Source: Salisapilia sapeloensis (Eukaryota; Oomycota; Peronosporomycetes; Peronosporales; Salisapiliaceae). From it: a stretch of DNA of 27,370 nt. Each line of letters opens with the position of its first letter. Within the stretch, counting starts at the first letter, position 1. The DNA is taken from positions 1 through 27,370 of the forward strand of contig JAADVB010000236.1 in the NCBI GenBank assembly GCA_023334545.1. Direction: 5' to 3'. The translations under genes were made by a program, and so were the position numbers. The notes under the pieces are model-generated. The model saw nothing but the letters and a program-made list of their open reading frames with translations, did not search any database and was not told where the DNA came from. Of the stretch, positions 11,270 to 21,468 are shown one piece after another.

Positions 11270-11559
11270 GAGACCTTCCTTAATCTCTTACATGCGCCAT
11301 AGATTTAAGTGTGGGATGTGCCGAGGTAGGAGTGCTCGGAAAATAAGGAGCTTTGATTCCACTTCCAGTGGTCTTCTACGTCCGAGGCAGCGAGCTCAGT
11401 CGTCGAGAAGAGCAAAAATGGGCTGAGATGGCAGATCATGTTTGGCGATTCGAGTCTCGAGAGGTGTCATTCTACTCCACATGCGGTGAGACTAGCCTCC
11501 CGTCTTGAGAGACGCTTGTGTGTGCAGGAAGTGGTCGATCGCACCATTGAAACTGCTTA
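11270..11559. other. spacer between coiled-coil relic and PHD/SET relic
   Basis: Short ORFs occur on both strands but none is recognisable. On the + strand weak coding-like text may be a decayed 5' end of the PHD/SET gene that follows. No promoter can be assigned. Confidence 0.4.
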
Positions 11560-14441
11560 TGAACTGATCATCAACTGTTATCCGGACAACCAACGACATC
11601 GACGAAGAGAAAGAAATTCCAGAATCAACTTGCATGCAACTCTTGCGTGGACGGTCTTGCAAATGCAATCATGAAAGAATCTGCTACGGCAACTAGTGAA
11701 TTATCCTGTGGCCTAGTATCAACGACAGCTTATCTCGTTCCAAGCGCAGTTTCACAAAGCAATTCGAATGATGTGGAAGTGAATGCATTCGAGCAATGCC
11801 CAAAATGCGAAAGGCTTTTCATACCTGGATTCGTATCAGAAGAAGGATGTCGTCGATATCGTCCACCAGCTATCACGAATGAAAATAGCCAGGAAAAGCC
11901 TCCATTGGAAGTGGACCTAGTAACGATGGTGATATGTGACGGCTGTGAGGAAGTTTTGAGCTTCAATCTGGTGAAACAGCCACCGAGGGTGAGTGGTTCT
12001 GCGTCAAATGTGTTTCTGCGCGTCCAGAGCGACAGAAAGTATCGAATGAATCGGCCAATAATGCAGCAACAGGACGGAAAATGGTAGGCAGGAGAAAGAG
12101 GCGGTCAAAGCACCTCCTCCGATCAAGATGGAAGAACCTGAACCACCTGCGATGACTGTAACCATGCTCATTTGCGATGGATGCAGTTGGGAAGAAGGCT
12201 ACTAAGAGCAGTCAGACAAACGTCATTCAAGTAGAGAATGAAGTCGTCGATATAACTGGCACAGAAGCCGATCAACCGATTGCAGAGCGTGAATCGGTCG
12301 TAATTGTGTGTGATCAGCGTCTACAAGAATCTCCGTTGGATACAACCTCCGAGATGGCGGAAGAAGGAGATTCGCCCAAGATACCCCCACGACTATGGCA
12401 CTCCCCACCCTGCTTGCACCAGTTCAAGAAGAAGAGGAAACGAAGGCAGAGGTTTAGTAAGCAGGTGCTGTTGGAGATGCAGCTTTACGGTGGTCTCCTC
12501 CGTCCTACTGCTCAGAAGGTCGAGAACCCGGATCTGAAAGCGTTGCGAGCCGACTCTCGGATCAGTTTTCAGGAGATTGAAGACATGTTCTCTCTTGTCA
12601 GTCGTAATATCGGCATCTTCCATAAGCCAGAGAAGCTTTGGGTTTGGGGGCGTACTCTCTGTTTTGACTTTCATGATAAGATGCTTTTGATGCGATTCAA
12701 ACATGGTACACAACAAGTGCTCCCATTGTATGCATGACCACTGACGATATGTACTAGTACGTCGAATCGAGTCAACGGAGGAAGCTGCTCATCCAATTGG
12801 GATTATGAGGTCGAATGCATTGGGTAGGAAGATATTGCTTGGCGCACAGATGGAGGAGTAGATGAATGCTAGTCGTCATTTCCGACTGGTTCATGCTTTC
12901 CTACGCACTTCTGGATTGAATAGTGATGTATCAGAAGTTGGCAAGTGTCTGTGGGCTAACCAAAGTATGCCTGTCGGTCCTCAGAGCAGGATGAAGATGT
13001 TGAGAAGGAACGAATGGTACAGGAGCGCATCAAGAATTTGGTTCTGGAGAGATTACATGACACCATACAACAAGATGATGTGACCAAGTTCAAAAGAGCA
13101 ATAGTCGGCACTCACGTCCAATTAGGCGTCGAGAAGAAGAGAGCTCTCGTGAAAGAATATCAAGAAGAGACAGGGCGTCATGTTGTTCACTTTGTCACTG
13201 ACCAAGTAGAGTCGGAGGAGACCAGCATGTCTTTGGACGATGCCGACTGGACTTGCAAGTAAGGAACAGGAAGATGCGCTACCAGGTCTTTCGAGATCAC
13301 GTAGTGATCAGTCACAAATACAAAGTGTGCCTCTGCCGGCTCTACAGACGACGCTAGTGGAATTCAAAGGTCTGACGTCCAAGGTGGAACTGCATATGTT
13401 TGAGCAGTCACGCGAAGAAAGCCATATAAATTGCTCACTTGATCTATGTCTCAGGTGCGGCATTGCCGGTATGTCCGATGAACTGCTCTTCTGTGTCGAC
13501 TATGGTGAAGCTCTCCACTGGTTTTGTGTCTCTGACATGACGCAAGAAAAGCTTGCTGGCTTGAAAGATAGCTTCTGGCGTTGTCCGAACTGCAAGTTGT
13601 GTGAAAACTGTCAGGAGTCGAGGAATGAAGAGGCATTGCGTAGTCTTGGCGATGGCTTTTACGACTGTCAAAGCTGCTTCCGAGGATTCCACGGCTCTTG
13701 CTTATCGTCATCACTCGAGCTGTCATCCTCCAAGTCTGAGCTTCAGGAAGACGAAAACTTCCAGAAGCAATTAGGCGAGAGAGAAAAACTCATGGTGGAG
13801 AAGACAGTACTCCACTGCTCCCATTGCGTCGGCTCTTGTCGTAAGTGCCATCGACAGCTAGGTGCACGAGACTATAGTTATGACAAGAGTTTATGTCTTC
13901 GATGCAGTAATGTTGCGTTGCCCGATGTTACTGCTTCAGGACATAGCAAAAAGGGCAATAAAGAGCTATTGCAAATATGGAACGCAGAGTACAGGAAAGA
14001 GCGACAGGGTACGAAGAAATGTCCTCTGTGTGATCAAAAATGGGATGCAGCTTGTCCAGAACTATGCAATATCGAGAATTGCGGAGACGTCTCTTCGGAG
14101 AACGGATAGAGGTCGAGATATCTCCCATCCACGACAATGGGTTGTTCAGAAAGGAGAAATTGACAGAGGATCAGATAATAATCCAGTACCAGGGTCAAAA
14201 TGTGGCCGTCGCATTGGCCGTGAGAGAAGGTGTACGAGGAAAAGGAGCTGGCAGTTGCTACATGTCCCGTTTGAACGATTCTACTGTTATTGATGCGACC
14301 GACTGTGGTAACTTGGCGGAGTTTATCAAGCACAGATGTGACCCAAGAGCTTTTGCTCGCGTCGTAAACGTCGGCAGCGATGACAAGAAGATCATCATCA
14401 TTGACAAACAAGCCGTATTGAGGCAGCGAACCATCTCTTGA
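11560..14441 (+). pseudogene. PHD-finger and SET-domain histone methyltransferase, broken
   Basis: Trithorax/KMT2-like layout. A first PHD-like finger reads CPKC (near 11800), VICDGCE (near 11930) and, after a frameshift, EGEWFCVKCVSARPERQ (near 11987). A basic linker follows, then RFKHGTQQVLPLY (about 12691-12729). A second finger group lies in the frame 13240-14109: CLRC, FCVDYGE, HWFC, CPNCKLCENC, DCQSCFRGFHGSC, and CSHC...CRKC. The SET domain (about 14060-14415) shows SPIHDNGLF, IIQYQGQ, YMSRLNDSTVIDAT and KIIIIDKQAV. Family role: methylation of histone lysines in the nucleus. Damage: several frameshifts and stops, a PHD cysteine changed to Tyr (TAT at 13501), the usual NHSC read as KHRC (14328-14339), and the terminal ELTYDY motif and post-SET cysteines lost. 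Non-functional as read. Confidence 0.85.
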
Positions 14442-14489
14442 CAGGCGTCAAGTTCGATTGAATCCTCTCGTAATGACTAAAGAACGATC

Positions 14490-15075
14490 GTCAAAGAGGC
14501 CAAGAAACAACATGCATTGATAGAACTTCTGTTCAAGGAACAGACCGCATTTACATCACGGTCGGCGGATAAAACGTCGTTGATCGATCGGAATGCCATT
14601 GGGCATCAGTTGGAACTAGTGCATTGCGTTCATGTGACATCGCCTGTTCTCGAGTTGTTCATTGCACAGGCGAATGAGCTCTGGATCATCCTGTCGCCGC
14701 CGACGGAGAGAGAGTTCTATCTTATTTTCTTCAACCAGAGCTGCATACGTGCTCAGTCGATAGAACTCCCATTTGCTGCTGAGTTGCGTGGCAAGACTCC
14801 GAGCGTTCCGTCTCCTGCATTTGAAGATGGAGTGTGTCGAAACACTTTCCAGCTCTTGTGTGAACAGGTCGAGTTGGAGGCATTGAGTCCAGTCCGGTAC
14901 AAGTGTTTCCATGCGTACTTTAGTCGATTAGATGCATCTCCTCTTGATGTTGCAGAAACGCGTTAAAGATTGTCGGGCTAGGCGAACTGTGATGAATCGC
15001 TTTCCGATTTTGCTTGATACCTCCCAGAACAACTCGGAGCTGGAGGTGTCTTGCAGTGAAAACAGAGACAAGTAA
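14490..15075 (+). pseudogene. unrecognised protein fragment (C-terminal end)
   Basis: An open stretch (14490-14966) in the same frame as the SET domain, after two stops. It has coding character: HQLELVHCVHVTSPVLELFI, then ELWIILSPPTEREFYLIFF. At about 14950 the sense appears to shift to another frame, reading LQKRVKDCRARRTVMNRF and ending ENRDK at TAA 15073-15075. It does not look like a post-SET region and I cannot name the family. It may be the tail of another host gene whose front part is missing, or an extension of the SET gene. Confidence 0.4.
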
Positions 15076-15104
15076 GAAACAGAGTAAGATGAAAAAGAAT
15101 TCTT

Positions 15105-18100
15105 TCAGTTATATTTACTTTGCGTAGTGTTTCGACGCGCTAGCTTGACACTGATGTTACACCTACGGAAGACGCACTCTGTCGTCCATGGGTGTGCAAA
15201 AGGCATAGTCAAACTGTGTGCGCGACTTGGTGGAATCCAGGACGCAAATTGAGCCTTGGTACTTTTATTCTTGTCTGCTATGGACAAATCGCCGCTACTG
15301 GACGGCTGATTCTTGGTATCCACGCGAAAATTCCATCGTAAGTTCAGGAACAATGATCATCACAGTCGCATGCTTCTCTCTTGTTCGTCCAGTTGGTCAA
15401 ACGCATCGTCTTCCGACTCCTATCCTGCTTCAATGTGATCGATGTAGTGATCTCTTCTGTCAACATGGAAAGACCACGCGTCTGTAGGTGTTCTGAAGAC
15501 GGTAGCGTGCTCGGATGTTCCGGATCCCCACCGCGGGCCAGCAAGTGCTACAGATCCACTGCTAATCGCATCGGGATGTGATAGCGACTGCGTTTTTGCA
15601 GGTTTTGGAATGGTACTCAGAGGGTGAAGGCATACTATTTTTGATTGAATACGAGAGACACTCCCGTGAAGTCAACATCTAGTTTGATCGCTGAAAGCGT
15701 GCGCATGTTCAGGTGGAGACGAACGTCCGTAGATCCTAGTAGACTCTGTTGCACGAAACTTTCGCCCGAATTTATTCCTAGTGCATCATTCGTGAAAAGG
15801 AACGTAATAGAAATGGTGCGCTAGACACTTTCGCCTTGAGTTGTGCAAAGAAGAATTCAATAGCACCTTGGCAAGCACACGGTTACCCATGTCAGCATAC
15901 CTAGTCAAGATGTGGACGCTGGAGAGCCTGAAGCAATCGTAACGTAGAATAAGAGCTTCAGACGACACACGATGCGGTGGCATTTTCAAGACAGCGTCAT
16001 CCATTTGTACGTCGAGAAGTGGGAACATGGACACGACGTCCGAGTCAAAGGTGGCTAAATCGCCGCCAGTCTTATCATTCGACCCTGTCTGGACCGAAAT
16101 GACTGTCCAGTTACTAGTTGAGCTAGCTGAAAGTCACCTTCCCCCGACATGACCGTCTGGAGCAAGATACCATTGAAAAAGCAGTTGCGGATGTCGCCGA
16201 CGAAAGGGTGTAAAACGCAGATGCGAGGGGACTTGAGACGCACCAAGAAGCGGTTCGGGTAGCCAGGATGCCACGCCTCTTGGATACTATCCGGACTGTA
16301 GAATTGCATGACACACGAGAAGGTCGGGTCCCTTCCTACGTCTGCAGCCCCTGTTCAACAGTTGGGATATGACCAAACTTCTTATTGAAATTAGAGCTTT
16401 CATGAGTCTGGAGGCTCGTCGCATGTGACATGAGTTCTCGGTCGTGGCGATAAGTTAGCGATGTATCATTCAGTTTTATCAAGCTTAGCGACACGGAAAC
16501 TTGTGAATATAACCAGACCTTTTCTTCTGGGGGACTGACGATGGCAGACGACGCAACTTGCGCAACTTCCTTTTCGTCTCGGTGCAGCATACTGTGAGAC
16601 CATTCACATGCAAGCGCAGCTGGAGTTTGTAGGTAAATATTCCCATACTTGTGCCTCCTGCGTCCAAGTTTCCTATTTTCCCTCTGCTTCGGTACTTTGT
16701 CTTGACCAGGATGGAGGGTTTGCAACCGATCCATACGAACTACTTCCTACGCTCTCTAGAAGCCAAGACTTGAATCACACATCAAAGTGACGAGAAAGTG
16801 CCGCATGCACTTAACGATCCCAAGACGAGGCAGAACGCAAGTCTTCCTCCGTCAGGTCTGGCAGTTCATTGGACTCTGGTCTCGTCCTCTTCTTTGGTGA
16901 CGATTCTGTCTCTTTCGGAGGTTCCGGCTCCGTGGGGCGATTGCTACTGAAGAAAAAGACAATAATGTCAGTCGGTGTGTCCTGATAGATGTGGGTCGTA
17001 AGTGTGCGCAAGCTAGCTTGGAGCGAGAGTGGTGTCACCAACAGATCTAGCCAGGCTGAGTACTTGGCAGTAGCATCAGGTACGAGGGGTCTCGTACGAA
17101 ATGTGCCTACACAGACCTTTGCCTTTGGCTAGTGGCGCATCTAAGGTCCCACTTGTTAGTGCCCAACGAAGCAAATGCTATGACGTGCTCTTCGGTACCT
17201 CCTTCCCAGCTTGTCTGGATCTAGTAATAAATGTCCTTTGAAGGACATCAGGCTTCCTGTTTTCTTTCCTCGAATAGGAGAGCACCGTGTCTTCCATGGC
17301 AAAGGCACCGAGTCCAAACTCAAGACGCCGGTCATACAATCGAACCTTGGCGCGTCTATTGATCTCCCCCAGCCTCACCTCGAAAACCTTGCTCGTGCCT
17401 GGTTCAGCCATCTCTTTGATCTGCAATCTAAAAACGATCTTACCAACATGGAACCTCATGTGACAAAGCACACGTCTCCACCGTTTCATCAGATTTCCAT
17501 CTTCTAGATCGTTTTCAGCATGAGACGCAGCGATGGTGGCAGCAGTACCGAAAGACTCGGTTGCTGCAAACGGATGCGTCGGTGAACAAGGTACGCCATT
17601 GCTTGAAGGCGTCTTGTCGTCCACTCCAGAGGTCTGCTCGGAAGACCCAGACTACGCATCTGCCGTGGATATGAAATCCACCCGCTTCTTCTTCCGTATG
17701 GCTGAAGCAATGCCGTGTGATGCGTGAGGAGGCGAGACTAACACTTGGCTTGTGTTACGACGTGTGTCCTTACTACTCGCATGGTCGTTTTCATACACGT
17801 CCACTGTCTCTTCCGATTGGGCATTCTGCTCTTTAAAGTCGCTAACGTTGTATGCGAACGACTAGACAAGAGATAGGAGCGAGCGGAATCTCGAAGCGGA
17901 CAGATTCAGCTGCACGCTCTCAACGTTACCCACAATCTTTACAAGTGGACTTGTTGGGTCACTCGGCGCCACATTAGGTGCGAACTTCATTTCAACCAAG
18001 TCCTCTCCAATAGGTATTGCCAGTCTCCCGTCAATGCGTCTGCGTCCTGTTGAGCACTGTCTAGCACACGTACTTGTACACCGGAGATAAAGAAACCAAT

Positions 18101-20222
18101 GACCTCGTATAGATGCTCTTCCGTCGGACTCGACACCATAAACTCTTGCGCGCTAGTGCCCAAGCCTCCTTGTCCGCTACTGAGCGTATGCGGCGTCATA
18201 CTCGACTGTCTCACCTTGGTCGGACGCAACGTCGATGCTCTTAGATGACCTAAGAACAAGAGAATGCCGACTCTTCTCGAGCTCTCTTTCTCTTTATCCA
18301 CCCAAGCACGCACGATAGAGATCCATGGATACACTACATCCAGCTGCATTTCCAGTTTTGTGCGTCTCGCCAAGGCTTTCTTGAGCTAATGTGTGCTGTA
18401 CCGCTGCAGCCGTTGCGCATTGCGCCACACCGTGTTTTCAAGTCGAGACAAGTCCACATTGGCAGGCCGCTGGAAGAACGACATGAGGTTGAGCAGGAAG
18501 ACGGGGTTGGTGTTGCACTTGATGGCTTGCGCCACCAGCCACAAGCGGATGACTCGAGAATATTGCACATTGGCGTTCGACCCGGCTTCCTCTCCTTCTG
18601 CGGCGGTGCTACCACTAGTGTCATCTGAATCGTGTTCTTTATGGTATAAGGCAAGGCTTCGATCTAATACCGGCAGCTCCTTCCCGCAGTGGCGTAGTCG
18701 GACACTACTCATCTGTTGCTGGACGTCGTCTGGATGGCTCTTCAAAATCTCGCTCATGTCCATGCGCTCGAGAAAAAGTCTCGCGTGGAAAACACTGACT
18801 GCTGCTTCACTCGCCTCACGATATCCGCCAAATCCGATGCGTTCTGGCAAAAGTATGCGTCGTGGAGCTGCAGACCAACTTCTAGTGGTGAAGGACGAAC
18901 AAGGAATTGGATGTTCATACCGTCAAATTCAGCCACTAGCAAGTCGCATGGTTTGCCCATGCTGCTGTGTTGATTCCATCCGAGCTGCAGCGGCGCTTGC
19001 TTCAGTGTCGACTGAACACGGTAGAGCACACGTTGCTGCCCTACTAGGACTATTTACGCTTCTGTACTTGCTGCATGTTCGAGGCTTTTTCAGAGTCGCT
19101 CTCAGTCTGCTCATTCGATGCGTCTTCTTTGCCAATGGTTACTTCTTCTAGATAGACCTCCATGGCTTCATACAGCTTCTTTGTGTCCTGCTTACTACAC
19201 CTCTCTTCCTCCTGAGTAGGCGTGCTCTCCCTACCTTGCCAAGGAAGAGATGGCGCCGTGCCTCCAAGCCACGACCACCACGTTGCATTAGTCTGCGGAG
19301 TCTGCTCTGAAGTCTTTGTGGACTGAGTTCAGCAGCCCTTTGTTTGTCATGTCTTTGTGCAAAGGCACGACGAAAGACTAGAAGCTTGGGTGTCTCCAGT
19401 TCATACTCGAATCGTCAAACGCTGTGGAAGCTTCCTCACGACCGATCTCTTCACACCGTCCGAAGTGAGCGTGGTTGCGTAACTAGAGCTATGCCACCGA
19501 ACGAAGTACAGTTCCATATACTTTTCTTCTGACGTCGCTGACGGTCCTTCACTCGCCAGTCTTCTCGACGAATACGTTCCGGATTCACCAATGCCTTTTG
19601 GACAGACAAGACGTTATGAGGAACTTGGAGACTGTGCTATGCATATAGGCAGCAGACAGCATCCATTGGATTGAGGTAATATCGGCGGAGGTAATCGAAA
19701 GCAAGCTCCAACTATTCGTCGACCTCATTACCTAGTGCTGTGTACGACCGAAATATTCGACGAGACTGTTACATAAGAAATGAACGACGTCATGGTCAAA
19801 ATGGAGTGAATTTGTGGGTGGAAAGAGGATGTAAAGCACCTTGAGCACGGTCGGGGGAGCACTTGGTCTTGGGAACGTACAGCTGGGTCCGAGTATCTTT
19901 TTGGTGGCGTCTCTGAAAGTTTCTGGTTGACCTGGACTCGGATTCGTCGGAGCGGAGGTGGTTATTGGTGGCAGGACTGCTTGATATCACTTTCCGGCTA
20001 AGCTGGATTCAACTCCAAAGACCTCGAGTCTTGTTCTTTTGAAGGCGCATGTACATATGAACCTTGGAGATCTTTCCAGCTAACCATGCGTCTTGCTGCA
20101 AAGGCAATGTCTGACGGGAATCCTTGGAAAAGACCATCGCTCTTGCTGTGAAAGCAATTGATGAAAAGAAAAGGTGGTCGGATTCTGGAGATAAAGTCAT
20201 GTTCCTTCAACATGTAGCACAT
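15105..20222 (-). pseudogene. VPS13-like lipid-transfer protein, N-terminal half, broken
   Basis: Successive - strand segments match the N-terminal half of VPS13/chorein proteins, which form bridge-like lipid channels at membrane contact sites. Order: a possible chorein-like start (about 20222-20000, FLFINCFHSKSDGLFQGF), IREYELETPKLLVFRRAFA (near 19400), a WWSWLGG loop (near 19280), the segment with LLVAEFDGMNIQFLVRP (near 18930), LLFLGHLRASTLRP (near 18240), VKIVGNVESVQLNLSASRF (near 17920), KIVFRLQIKEM and EVRLGEI (near 17400), HPGYPNRFLVRLKSPRICV (near 16240), and FPLLDVQMDDAVLKMPPHR (near 16000). Stops (such as two TAGs within 17660-17870) and many frameshifts break it. About 1,700 codons are represented, whereas VPS13 proteins usually exceed 3,000 residues, so the C-terminal half is absent. 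The family call is firm for 16000-19540 and weaker at both ends. Confidence 0.8.
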
Positions 20223-20331
20223 GCAGACTTGTCGTGATAGTTCGGTCCTTCAACATGTAGTACATGCAGACTTGTCGTGATAGTTCGGTCCTTCAACATG
20301 TAACACATACAGACTTGTCGTGATAATTCGG
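20203..20331. repeat. three 43-bp tandem repeats
   Basis: Exact 43-bp spacing: 20203-20245, 20246-20288 and 20289-20331. Each unit starts TCCTTCAACATGTA and ends CTTGTCGTGAT then AGTTCGG or AATTCGG. Copies 1 and 2 differ at one position, and copy 3 at a few. Copy 2 contains CATGTA-G-TACATG, an inverted repeat around one base. The array sits between the possible start of the VPS13-like relic and the RING-H2 gene, ending 44 bp before the RING ATG. Confidence 0.97.
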
Positions 20332-20352
20332 CGAAAAGTGTCGCACGAAATT

Positions 20353-20370
20353 ACGGCTCAGATTTGTTTC
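20353..20370 (+). promoter_or_regulatory. possible oomycete Inr-like core promoter
   Basis: GGCTCAGATTTGTTTC, 16-22 bp upstream of the RING-H2 ATG, partly resembles the oomycete initiator (GCTCATTYYNCAWTTT). The match is imperfect. The short distance to the ATG is plausible for oomycete genes. Confidence 0.25.
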
Positions 20371-20375
20371 GAAGG

Positions 20376-21448
20376 ATGTGGAGTCTTACGCCATGGAGGA
20401 CCAAATTAGCCCAAGAGAAGGTCCGCAAACTAAGCCGGAAACTCCGTGAAGCAAACCAAGAGAATGATTTCTTGCGCTCTGTACAAGAAGAATGTGTAGA
20501 TCTCCGCAATCAGATAGGCCACTTAAATGCGGAGCTGGAGGAAACACGGAGGGAGCGAAACGAGCTTCGCGAGCAGAACAACACCTTAAGAAGTCGACTA
20601 GATGCTGGATCTCATGCTGCGCATCATCCTGACACTAGTATCTCACTTGATACTAGTACCAAAATCGGCATACTAACTCGAGTAATCTAGGAAATCGTCC
20701 ACTAGAATTCGCGTCGAACAGGACACCATCTCCGAGTCGAGATCGACGCTCTCTAGTAGCTGAGAATGATCCAATAATAGCCACCAGATCTATTGAAAAT
20801 GAAGATGACAACGACCGTCATTCGGATCCAGCCGAACAGACCAGTCCACCTCATACTTATCCTGACAGCGAACATGCTAATCCAAACCGATCGGAAGATG
20901 TGATTCAGGATGGGGAAGTCGCTGACGCCATCTCCGGTCAATCACCGAGTCGGGTTCGTCGTACATATTCATCAATTTTCGAGTCGCGTAGGAACCGTCG
21001 TTTGCGTGACCAGGTGCTACCATTTTCAATCATTCATCATGCATGCCCATTTCAATTTATGAGCTCACGACCTCTTTGATTCAGCAAGAAAATCTTATCG
21101 ACCTTACGGACAACTCGACGGGAGCATCTCGGGGCGAACGACGATTTCCGTGGAGATCACGATCGGCTGAAATCATTGCAAGTCTTCCGACTTGCCGGTG
21201 GAACGCTCAGAACGAACACGGTTATTGCGTCATTTGCCAAGATACGTACAAAGCAGAAGAGCTTGTACTGACCTTGCCTTGTTTTCACCGTTTTCACCAA
21301 GGTAATTGCATACAGACTGCTGAGAGAAACAGCATACCGGACAGATGCAGTACTTGTAACACTTTTATGATGTTTAGGCTGCGTGAAGAGGTGGATCACC
21401 GACAAGAATTCTTGTCCAGTCTGTAAGGCCCCAATAACCTCTGGTTAA
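20376..21448 (+). CDS. coiled-coil RING-H2 zinc-finger protein, intact, three introns
   Basis: Four exons (20376-20637, 20691-21013, 21085-21301, 21378-21448) join to 873 nt, exactly 291 codons, giving 290 residues. Residues about 11-78 form a charged coiled coil (KVRKLSRKLREANQENDFL). A Ser/acidic low-complexity linker follows (about 85-240). The C-terminus is a perfect RING-H2 finger: C243-x2-C246-x14-C261-x-H263-x2-H266-x2-C269-x10-C280-x2-C283, ending CPVCKAPITSG. RING-H2 proteins usually act as E3 ubiquitin ligases; that role and the substrate are inferred from the family. There is no signal peptide or membrane segment. The start is the first ATG in frame. The stop lies 20 bp from the end of the convergent valyl-tRNA synthetase relic. 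It is the only gene here without a lesion, and the last intron splits the RING between G267-type codons. Confidence 0.88.
20638..20690 (+). other. intron 1 of the RING-H2 gene (53 nt)
   Basis: Donor GTATCT, branch-point TACTAAC at about 20671-20677, acceptor AATCTAG. Removing it joins the coiled-coil frame to the linker frame and eliminates the stop TAG at 20688-20690. Phase 1. Confidence 0.8.
21014..21084 (+). other. intron 2 of the RING-H2 gene (71 nt)
   Basis: Donor CAG^GTGCTA and acceptor TTGATTCAG. It is phase 0, joining RLRDQ to QENLIDL and moving from the linker frame to the frame of the RING finger. Confidence 0.8.
21302..21377 (+). other. intron 3 of the RING-H2 gene (76 nt)
   Basis: Donor AAG^GTAATTG and acceptor GATGTTTAG. 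Splicing turns CFHRFHQ plus GCVKRW into the exact RING-H2 spacing H-x2-C. Unspliced, the frame runs into an unrelated tail. Confidence 0.9.
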
Positions 21449-21468
21449 AATATGCGCGGGAAATCGTA

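Noticed and set aside
18393-19151. 252-codon + strand ORF, the second longest in the window
   Set aside because: It lies entirely antisense to readable VPS13-like segments and has low-complexity Ser/Cys/Arg text without any motif.
20203-20331. CRISPR-like repeat array
   Set aside because: The three units abut directly with no spacers, in a eukaryotic context. They are simple tandem repeats.
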